In this document: positions 10,644 through 19,628 of the stretch, in pieces | Numbering within the stretch: position 1 is the stretch's first letter | Layout of the letters: each line of letters begins with the position of its first letter | Assembly (NCBI GenBank): GCA_963680875.1 | Contig: OY804580.1 | Location: 99,105,353 to 99,169,352 of the forward strand | Length of the DNA: 64,000 nt | Source: Bathymodiolus brooksi | Taxonomy: Eukaryota; Mollusca; Bivalvia; Mytilida; Modiolidae | Reading direction: 5' to 3' | Made by a program: the position numbers and the translations under genes | The notes under the pieces: model-generated | The model's input: only the letters and a program-made list of their open reading frames with translations | Told to the model about the DNA's origin: nothing | The model's database searches: none

Positions 10644-10855
10644 ATTAATGCCTTTCATCGAAATATCTTTAGATTGAAGGACAAAATTAATTAATCAGGA
10701 AAAGTATATTTGATCTGTGGGAAAGAGAATTTTTGGAAAGTTGTTTTTGCTGAAAAATCCAAGAACACTGAAAAATTGATAAAGAGCTTTCAGTTTGACT
10801 ACAGTTGAATAATTGTATTAAACAATTGTTTGTCACATAAATACTTACTCAATCC

Positions 10856-11150
10856 TTAAGGCCAAAATTAAAAATAAGTTTGTTTCCCCTTACCCGACCG
10901 ACCCTGTCAATAACGGCCAACTGAAATTGTTTTATTGGAAATTTGTCGTCACTTTTTATTTTATCTTGTTTCGCTCAAAATTCGTTTTGCTGAAAATTCC
11001 GTATTTTATATTCGTTTCGCCAAAAGATCGATATTTTCGCATTACCCAGCACATCTTTGTCATCAAAAAAATAAAAGCCTACCTACCAACCCACTTCCAA
11101 AATTGTGGGTCGGGTAAGGGGAAACAGAAATATTTTTAATTGTGGCCTAA
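10856..11150. mobile_element. MITE with ~40-bp inverted repeats before exon 2
   Basis: TTAAGGCCAAAATTAAAAAT, then GTTTCCCCTTACCCGACC on the left, matched by GGTCGGGTAAGGGGAAAC and ATTTTTAATTGTGGCCTAA on the right. No ORF of interest. It ends 31 bp before exon 2. Confidence 0.8.
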
Positions 11151-11181
11151 TTAAAATATATTTTTGCTATTTTTTTTTCAG

Positions 11182-11419
11182 GGATTAGAAACTGGAAAAA
11201 ATGTAACTGAATCAAGAACAAATTTCAATTTTGATGAAGTGGACCTTGCCAATGAGACAGTTAAAAACCAGAATATGAATGAATTTGATAATAACAATGA
11301 GTTTCTTAATAAATCCAAACAGATACTAACTGTTAACTCTACAACAGTGATCTACAATGTACCTCCTTTATCCTCCACACAACAGACAACTATCATACAT
11401 CATCCCTCTCCTACAAGTG
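11182..11419 (+). CDS. CUB membrane protein, exon 2 (Asn/Thr-rich ectodomain spacer)
   Basis: The exon follows a poly-T tract and CAG and ends AGTG|GTAGGT in phase 1. It encodes residues 21-99, rich in Asn, Thr, Glu and Ser, with N-glycosylation sequons such as NVT, NET, NKS and NST. No domain is visible, so it reads as an extended glycosylated spacer before the CUB domain. The end of a MITE (10,856-11,150) lies only about 31 bp upstream of the exon, so it adjoins the acceptor region. Confidence 0.8.
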
Positions 11420-11439
11420 GTAGGTATAGATTATTAGTA

Positions 11440-11652
11440 CAGTACAGTCAGAGATATAGTGTGATAAATCACTGTGATAGACGTATCACTTGTCTTGATG
11501 ATTTGGATATACATGTATCTTAAATATTTCCTTAACATTTAGAGTGTTACTTACTATCACCCAAAAGGCATATCAAAAGATATATCAGTATCACTAAGAA
11601 GAGTGATACGTCTATCACAGTGATTTATCACTCTATGTCTCTCTGACTACTG
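11440..11652. mobile_element. MITE with ~50-bp inverted repeats and TA flanks
   Basis: CAGTACAGTCAGAGATATAG, then AAATCACTGTGATAGACGTA on the left, and the reverse complement (TACGTCTATCACAGTGATTT, CTCTGACTACTG) on the right. TA on both sides suggests Tc1/mariner-type insertion. It starts about 20 bp after the exon 2 donor. Confidence 0.8.
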
Positions 11653-11699
11653 TACCTGTAGTTCTATAACATAAAACGACAATTTCTATCGAATAAGTG

Positions 11700-12670
11700 C
11701 ATGTCAAGTCACCAGTGAGACTTACCACAAATGTTCATATAGTAGTCATGAAGAAACATTGTATCTTTTCGAAGCAATTTTGAATCCATGATGGCCACCC
11801 TAACCTCTTCACAACTTCTTCTCCAGAACTACTGCATGTGAAGTTACAAGACTTGCTAGAAATGTTCCTTTTCCAAAAGAAGGGTTGTTTCAGAGTGAAT
11901 CGAAATCCAAAATGGCCACCCTGGCCTCTGATTGACCGAAAAAGTTTAGACTTCTTTTCCAAAACGACTACATGTGAAGTCTCCAGACTTGCCATAGATG
12001 TTCGTCTCTGAGTTCTGATGAAATGTGATTAGTTTTCAGAGCCATTCAAAAATCAAAATGGCTGTCCTGGTTTCTTACTGGCCAAGACATATTTGACTTT
12101 ATTTCTAAGACTACTGCATGTGAAGTGAGACTTACCAGAATTGTTCCTCTAGGGGCTAAAAGTGTTGTTACTTGACCATGTGAAATCAAATTCCCAGATG
12201 GCTGCCCTTGCCTCTGATTGGCTGGAATATCTTAGACTTCTTTTCCAGTCACCAAACTTACTACAACTCTTCCTCTAGCGGTCTTGAAGAACTTGTTTTG
12301 TTTATTTACAGGGCGGGTCAAAAATCCAAGATGGCCACCCTTTCCACTGATTGCCTGAGACATTTATTTTTAATTTTTTTCTAGAACTACTGCATGTGAA
12401 CTCACCAAAATTGCAAGAAATGTTCCTCAAGGTTTCAAAAGAAGTGCTGTTAGTTGTCGATTTGGATAAAAATTGATGATGGCGTCACGACTGGCTTCTG
12501 ATTCAAGGAGACATTTTAGACTTCCTCTCTTGAGTCACCAAGCTTACCATAAATTTTCCTCTAGGAAGTTTTATACCTTTTGATACCTCTGATCGGTTGT
12601 GACATTTTGATTTTTCCCATAGAACAACTTCCTGTGAAGTTCCCAGAAATGCCAGAAATGTTCATCTAAG
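11700..12670. repeat. Diverged ~130-150-bp tandem repeat in intron 2
   Basis: Recurring segments in the same order: CTACTGCATGTGAAGT, AGACTTGCCA or AGACTTACCA, AATGTTCCTCT, AAAATGGCCACCCTGGCC, CTGATTGGCC and TTAGACTTCTTTTCC. About six or seven units, each well diverged, so this is an old array. Confidence 0.7.
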
Positions 12671-12695
12671 AGTTCTGAAGAAATGTTGTAAGAAG

Positions 12696-12895
12696 AGTTT
12701 GAAGATATCAAAGGGGTAATCATAATCTGTATATCGAAGAAGAACAGACAACACAATGGCCAAAAGAAAAAGGACAAACAACGATCTACAAAACATACAC
12801 ATAAAACTAAAGATCAAGTAACACGAACCCACTAAAAACCAGGGTGAACTCAAGTGTTCTGGAAGGGTAGGCAGTTCCTGCTCCACTAGTAGACA
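12696..12895 (-). mobile_element. Penelope-like element end fragment, uninterrupted
   Basis: About 200 bp closely similar to 59,729-59,940 (AGATATCAAAG, ATATCGAAGAAGAA, ACACAATGGCCAAAAG, ACGATCTACAAA, TTCCTGCTCCACTAGT). It lies in intron 2 of the CUB gene. No coding part remains. Confidence 0.65.
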
Positions 12896-13224
12896 GTGTG
12901 AACTGAAATCTAAGGTGGGCTGACCTAGTGTTTGCTTGGTTGAGAGATATATGATTTCTTCCTTAGAACAAGTACAACTCTTAGAATGTTCTCTTTGGTG
13001 AGGGGTAGCGGTGCTTCTGAAGTAAACTTTTCAGAGATATTTTGGCAGATCTGTTATGTTTAAATTAAAGAATTATATTAAGCTAAAGACTCGAAGTACA
13101 GAAATGTAATACTAATAGGCGTCAAAATATTGTAAATAAGAATGCATGGAATAGGGTATATTTCTCAAGCTCCTGTTACAATTTTCAGATTTTTTACTGT
13201 TCTGGGGGCATTGTTTTTGGTCGT

Positions 13225-13450
13225 CTTAGTCATGATCATATGGTATCTATCAGTGCCTACCACCACTAACGCTGTGAGTTCAAACCTCTCTCAGGCGAGG
13301 TGTAATTGATACAATATTATGTGGTAAAGTTTGTCAGTGACTTGCGGCAGGTCGGTGGTTTTCTCCACATACTCCGGTTTCCTCCACAATAAATCTGAAC
13401 ACCACAATATAGCTTAAATATTGTTGAAAGTGGCATTAAACACCATATTT
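13225..13450 (+). mobile_element. SINE family A copy, upstream of the CUB exon
   Basis: GTCATGATCATATGGT, TGTGAGTTCAAACCTC, GGTCGGTGGTTTTCTCC, ATTGTTGAAAGTGGCATTAA, ACACCAT. It ends about 11 bp before exon 3, so its tail supplies the sequence next to the acceptor. Confidence 0.8.
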
Positions 13451-13461
13451 TATTGTTTTAG

Positions 13462-13845
13462 ATTTATCCACAGATAAATGCTTTATTACCAAAGAATCCA
13501 GTTCTGGTCATGTGACATCACCACTTCATCACAACCATAGAGAACTCATACAATGCCATTGGATGATAATCGTTCCAGAGTCTCATCGTATAAGATTAAA
13601 GTTCATAATATTTGACCTACCAGCGTCGTCAAATAACATATGTGTCGAAGGATTTTTAATATATGGATCATTTAATGACGAAAATCAGACGATTGATGTT
13701 GGCATGTTTTGTGGAAAAGAAGTGCCGCAAGATTATATGTCCGCAACCAATAAATGTTGGTTATATTTCCAGACCATGCATCATGAAGCATCGAATAAAT
13801 TCGAGTTGATCTTTGAAGCCATACCTCCTCCTAATGTTATACAAG
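13462..13845 (+). CDS. CUB membrane protein, exon 3 (CUB domain)
   Basis: Residues 100-227 form one complete CUB domain. The first cysteine pair is C106/C131 and the second C160/C183. Family landmarks are the G-x-V-T-S-P strand (115-120), C-H-W-M-I-I-V-P (131-138), alternating hydrophobics I-R-L-K-F-I-I-F (143-150), M-F-C-G (181-184) and the closing strand F-E-L-I-F (213-217). C198 is an extra cysteine. CUB domains are extracellular beta-sandwich modules for protein or glycan binding. The acceptor is TTGTTTTAG. The frame-consistent donor is GC: CAAG|GCAAGT, phase 1. The exon lies between two inverted SINE copies (13,225-13,450 and 13,921-14,145). Confidence 0.85.
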
Positions 13846-13920
13846 GCAAGTATAATATAAAAAGAGACCCTCCTTTAAAGAAGGAAATACCAAATAAACA
13901 AAATCATAGGGTGGGTCTAT

Positions 13921-14145
13921 GATGTTTAATGCCACTTTCAACAATATTTCAGTTATATCATGCAGTCAGTTTAATTGGTGGAAAATAACCAATCTGTTGC
14001 AAGTATTTACAAACTTTATGACATAATGTTGTTTCGAGTACACCTCGCCATGAGTGGGATTCGAACTCTCAAATTTATTGGTGATAAACACTGATTGCAC
14101 AGGTATAGTTGTCAATTGAATTACCATACGATCATGACATCCCCT
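13921..14145 (-). mobile_element. SINE family A copy, downstream of the CUB exon, inverted
   Basis: GATGTTTAATGCCACTTTCA, ACAATATTTCAGTTATATCA, GAGTACACCTCGCCATGAGT, GGGATTCGAACTCTC, CCATACGATCATGAC. It starts 75 bp after the exon 3 donor and is opposite to 13,225-13,450. Confidence 0.8.
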
Positions 14146-14162
14146 TACAAAGTCATAAGAAA

Positions 14163-14198
14163 AGTTTCAAGATATCAAAACACTACACAGAAAACTAA
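14163..14198 (-). mobile_element. Short internally deleted relic of the same retroelement end
   Basis: AGTTTCAAGATATCAAAA joined directly to CACTACACAGAAAACTAA, the two halves of the retroelement end with the middle missing. Confidence 0.4.
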
Positions 14199-14312
14199 CA
14201 CATGTTTTGATATGAGTGACCTAGGCACACAAGAATAAGATTATTTCTGATATAAAATACAAAATACCTTATCCAGACCTTATAATAGTGCTTATGGAAA
14301 AAAGGAAGTTTG

Positions 14313-14482
14313 GTTTAGGTTTAAGGCCACTTTCAACAATATTTCAGTTATATCGTGGTGGTCAGTTTTATTGGTGGAGGAAACTGGAGATAACCACCGA
14401 CCTGTCGCAAGCCACACAAACTTTTATCACATAATTTTTTTATCGACTACACCACACCATGAACAGGGTTCAAACTCACAAA
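14313..14482 (-). mobile_element. Truncated SINE family A
   Basis: GGCCACTTTCAACAATATTT, CAGTTATATCGTGGTGGTCA and GGTTCAAACTCACA are present; the head beyond the B box is missing. Confidence 0.75.
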
Positions 14483-14876
14483 AAAATGAGATTTGAATGA
14501 TAGTGTTATTTCTATTACTTAATTCAATTGAGGACATGCTAGCTAGCTGAAAAGTCGTAAATCAACCAATTATTTGAATTTAATAGTCATATTTCAACCA
14601 ATATTGTTATCATGGGGAACTAGGGGGGGTTTACATAGCCCTGAACACCTCCTGTTTATTGGTGTTCTGTGTGTGAAACTGCAGATAAGCAGTTCTCTTA
14701 ATCTTCTCACTAGAAAATGCCATGTCTGCTTTTTTTCACTCACAGATTCAGGAGTATCAAATTAGTAAGTGCTCATTTATTCATAACACTGTCATGTGAC
14801 TAATCATTAACATTAGTGTTATTATTTTTTTTAAATCATGAATGCATTGACTGATTGATTTCAAATTTTGGACCAA

Positions 14877-15240
14877 GTTGGTGGTGTAATGGATATCATG
14901 CTCAGCTCTGCTCGAGTGTGGTAGATCATGGGTTCAAGCCCTTATCGGGTCAAAACCAAAGACAATAATATTGGTATTTGCTGCTTTTCCGGTAAGCATG
15001 CAACATTCAGGAGTAAGAACAGAGACTGGTCAGGATAATGTGTACAACTGGAGCGACATTTCTACCCACAGACTCACTAGACTGTTATGTCAGTTAGCTA
15101 GCACCATAAAAATCCAAATTTTAAGCATGCTGATCTAGTAGAAAGCTGTCATCATCTCATCAAATGTAGCTTGTTCAGGCCATGATTTTAGTTGAAAAAT
15201 GCTCATTTGGCGTTAAACAACAATCACTTGTTCACTCACT
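14877..15240 (+). mobile_element. SINE family B copy
   Basis: A-box region GTTGGTGGTGTAATGGATAT, B box TCATGGGTTCAAGCCC, body GAGCGACATTTCTACCCACA, tail TTGGCGTTAAACAACAATCA with CACTCACTCA. Flanked by imperfect CAAATTTTGG-type direct repeats (14,862 and 15,240). Confidence 0.85.
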
Positions 15241-15326
15241 CAAAATTTTGGAAACAAGAAAAAAGTGTTAAATAAAATGTCTTAACATCAATCAAACTAA
15301 AAATGACTACCGATACTCATATCTTT

Positions 15327-15603
15327 GCAACGACATCTGTGATGTAATGGTTAGCAACAACATCTGTGATGTAATGGTTAGCAACGACATCTGTGATGTA
15401 ATGGTTAGCAACGACATCTGTGATGTAATGGTTAGCAACGACATCTGTGATGTAATGGTTAGCAACAACATCTGTGATGTAATGGTTAGCAACGACATCT
15501 GTGATGTAATGGTTAGCAACGACATCTGTGATGTAATGGTTAGCAACGACATCTGTGATGTAATGGTTAGCAACGACATCTGTGATGTAATGGTTAGCAA
15601 CCA
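15327..15603. repeat. 27-bp minisatellite, ten copies, inside a SINE head
   Basis: The unit is ACATCTGTGATGTAATGGTT plus AGCAACG/A. TGATGTAATGGTTAGC corresponds to the tRNA-like A-box region of neighbouring family B SINEs (GGTGTAATTGTTAGCG at 44,765). 27 bp is a multiple of three, so all frames stay open and produce repetitive spurious ORFs on both strands. Confidence 0.9.
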
Positions 15604-15905
15604 AAGAGTATAAAATTAGTACTTGTTGCTTCTCCGCTAAGCATGCAGTATTAATTATATAAGGAGAAAGAGCAAATACTGGATGGCTCGGAATCAGGAT
15701 AATGTGTCCAAGTGAGCCGACATGTCTATCTGCAGACTGTTCTTTCAGTGAGCTAGCACTTTGAAAATACAACTAAGCATGTTGGTCTAGTACAAAGCGG
15801 ACCTCATCATCATCTCGTTGAAAATTAACTTGTTCTCGCCATGATATAGCTGAAAAATTGCTCAGTTTACGTTAAACAACAATCACTCTTGAAATCACTC
15901 ATATT
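15327..15905 (+). mobile_element. SINE family B copy with amplified A-box
   Basis: The head is replaced by the 27-bp minisatellite. From 15,625 the normal body resumes: TTGCTTCTCCGCTAAGCATG, GGCTCGGAATCAGGATAATG, CAACTAAGCATGTTGGTCTA, CGCCATGATATAGCTGAAAA, GTTAAACAACAATCACTC. The B-box segment is missing. Confidence 0.85.
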
Positions 15906-15964
15906 TTTGCACATTCTTTTCTTGACTGCCACAAACTACTCTACTTTGTATACATTTATTTCAG

Positions 15965-16040
15965 ACAGTTCAAGCGATGTGCTGTTGTCACTCATATCCC
16001 TAATTCTGCTGTTTCCTCTTACATTTTTCATTTATGTTAT
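15965..16040 (+). CDS. CUB membrane protein, exon 4 (transmembrane helix)
   Basis: Short exon after TTATTTCAG, ending TTAT|GTAAGT in phase 2. It encodes residues 228-252: a Ser/Asp juxtamembrane stretch, then about 20 uninterrupted hydrophobic residues (233-252), followed by the basic residues of exon 5. This is a single transmembrane segment with positive-inside orientation, which makes the protein type I. The hydrophobic frame appears only if exon 3 is spliced at the GC donor. The nearby GT at 13,850 gives a polar, non-helical reading. Confidence 0.8.
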
Positions 16041-16212
16041 GTAAGTATACATAAAAAATAATCATACATGTACATGTGTATATAGAAAGATTAATTTAAA
16101 CATAGAAATACACCTATTGAGGCTATTTTATTAGTATTATGATCGAAAATCAGTCGATTATTTGATTGGCTAGGTTTTGGTTTATGGTGGACGTACCTGG
16201 AGAAAACTACTG

Positions 16213-16437
16213 AGTTTAGGTGGTTTATGGTGTTTAACACCACTTTCAACAATATTTCAGTTATATCGTGGCGGTCAGTTTTATTGTGGAGGAAACAGGA
16301 CTACCCGGAGAAAACCACCGACCTGTAGCAAGTCACTGACAAACTTGATCACATAATATTGTATCGAGTACACCTTGCCTGAGCGGGGTTGAAACTCACA
16401 ACTTCACTGGTGTTAGGCACTGATTGCTTAGGTAGTT
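16213..16437 (-). mobile_element. SINE family A copy
   Basis: GTTTAACACCACTTTCAACA, GTGGCGGTCAGTTTTATTG, GAGCGGGGTTGAAACTCACA, GGCACTGATTGCTTAGG. A partial duplicate of its body (GGAGAAAACTACTGAG) precedes it. Intron 4. Confidence 0.8.
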
Positions 16438-16479
16438 CTTGTTTATGTTCAATTATTTGAGGTGATAACTAGTGATTGT

Positions 16480-17351
16480 CAGAGCTCCAGATAAGCTGCA
16501 TATTTGTGTTTTTTACGCTATTAAAACGAGTAAAAACGCATGTATTATCAGATCAGAGTGTACACATTACACATACATATTGCTGTGTAAGCAAACTTAC
16601 CAAATTCAGAGCGTACTTGTACGCTGATAATATAGTCGTGTACATTAACAATACATTTTTGTCTTTGAGAAATTCCCCGTAATTACTTCCCTTTATACTT
16701 TTCGAAGGAGAGAGCTCATACATCCGAGGGATACTGAATGTTTGCCTTTCTAAGAGATCTAATTGGATGTTTATGATAAATCATCCAATCGCGGTGAATA
16801 TTACAAATATATGCGGTGCTCCTTATAAGGAGTGGTTTTCGTAATAAGTAAGAACTAAAACGAAAGTAAATTTGGGAACACGTTCGGTGAAAATGAGTAA
16901 GAACATGAATAAGTGTGCTACTAAGTGCAAGAGCACTCCGGAAAATTCTATACTTAAATTCCTGAGTTTCATCTGTGTCTAGTGAGTATAGTTAAAGGAA
17001 TCATTGATGCCATTATCAAAACGGAAAACGCCTGTGAAAACTGCCGAAGTCGACGAGCAAAAAATGAAAAGAAAACATGAAAAAGTTATCAGTCAGTTAT
17101 ATAAAGTAAACACAACAAAATATTTACAACATTTTATTAATAAACATGACACAATCGTGTCAAATTAAACAGATATTGCATCCTGCATTTATTGAATAAC
17201 ACTTGTGTCAAACATAATTTTAAAAGTGTACATGTAAGCAATCTTTACTGAAGTAGAGAGTACAACAATGCAAAAGAAATATGCAAATACCCATCATTTT
17301 CAAAAGTAGGGGGTAATTACCCTTTGGACTTGAAAATTATCTGGAGCTCTG
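16480..17351. mobile_element. Non-autonomous DNA element, 872 bp, with small coding remnant
   Basis: Termini CAGAGCTCCAGATAA and TTATCTGGAGCTCTG are perfect 15-bp inverted repeats. ATTGT flanks both ends (16,475-16,479 and 17,352-17,356). Inside, a lysine-rich 53-codon ORF (17,007-17,168, MPLSKRKTPVKTAEVDEQ...) and an ATG frame at 16,893 (MSKNMNKCATKCKSTPENS...) look like leftovers of a transposase 5' end. Intron 4 of the CUB gene. Confidence 0.65.
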
Positions 17352-17545
17352 ATTGTTTGTTTTGTTGATATTGGTGGAATTGTTAACCATCACTGTTTTA
17401 ACTTTCTTTCCACAACAAGTAATATATATAACTCACTGTGTATACAATTTCATGAGCAGTGCTAAAAATAAAAAAAAAACAGTTATGCTCAGAATTAGGC
17501 CATTTAACATTAAGATGTATAAAACAATCATTTATTCTATGACAA

Positions 17546-17592
17546 TACACGATATAACTGAAATATTGCTAAAGTTTGTGTTAAACACCAAT
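17546..17592 (+). mobile_element. SINE tail-only insertion
   Basis: GATATAACTGAAATATTGCT, AAAGTTTGTGTTAAACACCA. TATGACAATA flanks both sides, indicating a severely 5'-truncated retroposition of the tail. Confidence 0.65.
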
Positions 17593-17805
17593 CAATCAAT
17601 ATATGACAATAAATATGTATAAACAATGCAAGTGGTTTTCTTCTAGTTAATTTCATGGCATCTATAATACAAGTAATGCAGTTGGTTTTTGGAACACCTA
17701 CCAGTACCAAAAATTCTGTATTATTTCCAACTTGAAACAAAATGCTTGGATAAAAATTACCAATTGTATCCTTGTCAAAGGTTTAAAATATGGCCCTTTA
17801 GTGTA

Positions 17806-17996
17806 CAGTCAAACCCGTTACCTGTATTAAGAGGTCACCTTGGGAACAAAGAAAAAGTAGCCTTATAAGACAGGTGACCTATTAAAAGAGATCCAAGTCT
17901 TATGAAATTTTCTATGAGGGGACAGGAAAAGGGTGGCCTTTTTTTTTATTGCAAGTGACTGCTTAATAGAGGTGACCCCATGGGCCGGTTTGACTG
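17806..17996. mobile_element. pogo/Tigger-like MITE
   Basis: TA|CAGTCAAACCCG at the left and CCGGTTTGACTG|TA at the right, with inner inverted matches (AGAGGTCACC / GGTGACC). The TA target and CAGTCAAACC terminus fit pogo/Tigger relatives. It lies in intron 4, 180 bp before exon 5. Confidence 0.75.
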
Positions 17997-18009
17997 TACT
18001 TGTTTTTAA

Positions 18010-18042
<33 letters not shown>

Positions 18043-18150
18043 GGCATTCAATTTTTTTGAACTATGAGCTACCTTATGAAGGTTATTCCAGAAACGAATC
18101 ATGCACACAGTACACTTAAGTTAGATATCTATGTTTTTATTGCTTTTATC
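18043..18150. repeat. Dispersed ~95-bp repeat, copy 1
   Basis: GGCATTCAATTTTTTTGAAC, ATGAAGGTTATTCCAGAAAC and GATATCTATGTTTTTATT match copy 2 at 40,902-40,995. It ends 25 bp before exon 5 of the CUB gene. It could be the 3' end of a LINE; this is inference. Confidence 0.55.
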
Positions 18151-18175
18151 TAAAAGTCATAATTTATTGCTTTAG

Positions 18176-18308
18176 GTATAAAAGATGGCAAAGTGGAAAG
18201 AAAACTGAAGCTGAAATATTTCAAAGATTTAAAAAGAAACACATAGATCCAAGAGGGATTATGCGACAAAATGGTTTTAAAAGAGATCAGAATGGTTTTC
18301 AATTCAAA
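18176..18308 (+). CDS. CUB membrane protein, exon 5 (basic juxtamembrane tail)
   Basis: The exon follows TATTGCTTTAG and ends CAAA|GTAATT, phase 0. It encodes residues 254-297, opening YKRWQSGKK. It is strongly basic, as expected for the stop-transfer region just inside the membrane; two further Lys/Arg clusters follow. A dispersed repeat ends about 25 bp before the exon, and a foldback element (18,351-18,466) begins 43 bp after it. The following intron is 22.3 kb and contains the 83-bp satellite. Confidence 0.8.
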
Positions 18309-18350
18309 GTAATTATTGCATTGATAAATACCCATTGCATACATATATAT

Positions 18351-18466
18351 AGTGTGTGTCAGGTCGAGCCTGTTGTGTGAACCAGTATCACTACAAGTGA
18401 CGAGTTGTGATGCGGTTAGTTCACGCAACAGGCGATACCTGATACAAAATCTTGTACCAACACACT
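18351..18466. repeat. Nested inverted-repeat element just after exon 5
   Basis: Outer ends AGTGTGTG / CACACT; inner stem TCAGGT-(CGA)-GCCTGTTG-(T)-GTGAAC against GTTCAC-(G)-CAACAGGC-(GAT)-ACCTGA; a further small stem ATCAC / GTGAT in the loop. Symmetric bulges give it the look of a folded RNA, but a MITE is equally possible. Confidence 0.6.
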
Positions 18467-18978
18467 ATGTATGTAATAAATTTATCTAACATTTCAATAA
18501 AACCAAATTTTTAAAAAATAACAATGGTTGAATTAAAATTAACAAATTTGTACAATACTCTAATGGGGACTACATTTTGTACATGTCGTCATGTTATTTG
18601 TTGCTGTTCATTCACCAATGTCATGTTACTGTTCTGTCACTTTCAGTATCACTATACAATCGTCCAACAATGCTTTTTTTGGAGAAATATGGACAGCACA
18701 GTTGCCAGAAATATTGAAATTATGTCCTTGGAAATGAGCATATGAGCGTGAATTCACGATACAGAATACGAATGATTGAACATTAAGCAGTCACTTTGTT
18801 TACGTTGCTTACTTTGATGCGTTTTCCCCTGCATTCCAATGATATGATGTCATGACAAAGTAGTCGGGCAGAGAAGATCTCGTGCAACGTCATGCCATTA
18901 TCAGACACCCGATATCAGACAGGCTACTTTCTTTAATTTCAAAGGAAAACTTACATAATGTTAGATAAATTAATTTAT

Positions 18979-19596
18979 TATACCCCCCGCAAACAAAGTT
19001 TGGGGGGGGTATATAGGAATCACCCTGTCCGTCCATGTACCTTGTAAGTGCAACTCCTCCTAAGCGACTTATTGGATTTTTATGAAACTTTACACATTTG
19101 TAGTACACTACCTGCAGATGTGCATGCAGGAATATGGTTGCTGTCCAAAATTTAAAAGGGGAGATAATTCAACTTATACTTTCACGAAAAGGGGGGGGGG
19201 GGGGCATGTACCTTGTAAGCACAACTCCTACTAAGCTGCTTATTGAATTATTATGAAACTTTACACAGTTGTAGTACACAACCTGCAGATGTGCATGAAG
19301 GAATACCATTGCTGTCTAAAATTTAGAAGGGGAGATAATTCAACTTATACTTTCACGAAAAGGGGGAGGGGGCATGTACCTTGTAAGCACAACTTCTACT
19401 AAGCTGCATATAGAATTTTTATGAAACTTTACACAGTTGTAGTACACAACCTGCAGATGTGCATGAAGGAATACTGTTGAAATTTAGAAGGGGGGGTAAT
19501 TAACTTGCTAATATACCTGTATTCCAAAGTTTGAACATCATAGTATTGCAAGTGGGGGGTATCACTCAGTGACGTTACTCACAGTTCTAGTTATAT
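18979..19596. repeat. Element with ~170-bp internal tandem repeats and G/C-run ends
   Basis: Begins with TACCCCCCGCAAACAAAGTT, a short palindrome with TTTGGGGGGGGTA, and ends near AAGTGGGGGGTATCACTCAG. Three internal units share CATGTACCTTGTAAG, CAACTCCT, TTATGAAACTTTACACA, GTAGTACAC, ACCTGCAGATGTGCATG and GGAGATAATTCAACTTATAC. No ORF. Probably a non-autonomous element of a class common in molluscs. Confidence 0.7.
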
Positions 19597-19628
19597 ACTT
19601 ACTCAAGATATGTTTAATTTTGCATATG

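Noticed and set aside
15307..15772. Repetitive ORFs on both strands across the 27-bp array
   Set aside because: 27 bp is a multiple of three, so any open unit stays open; the sequence is explained by SINE-head amplification.
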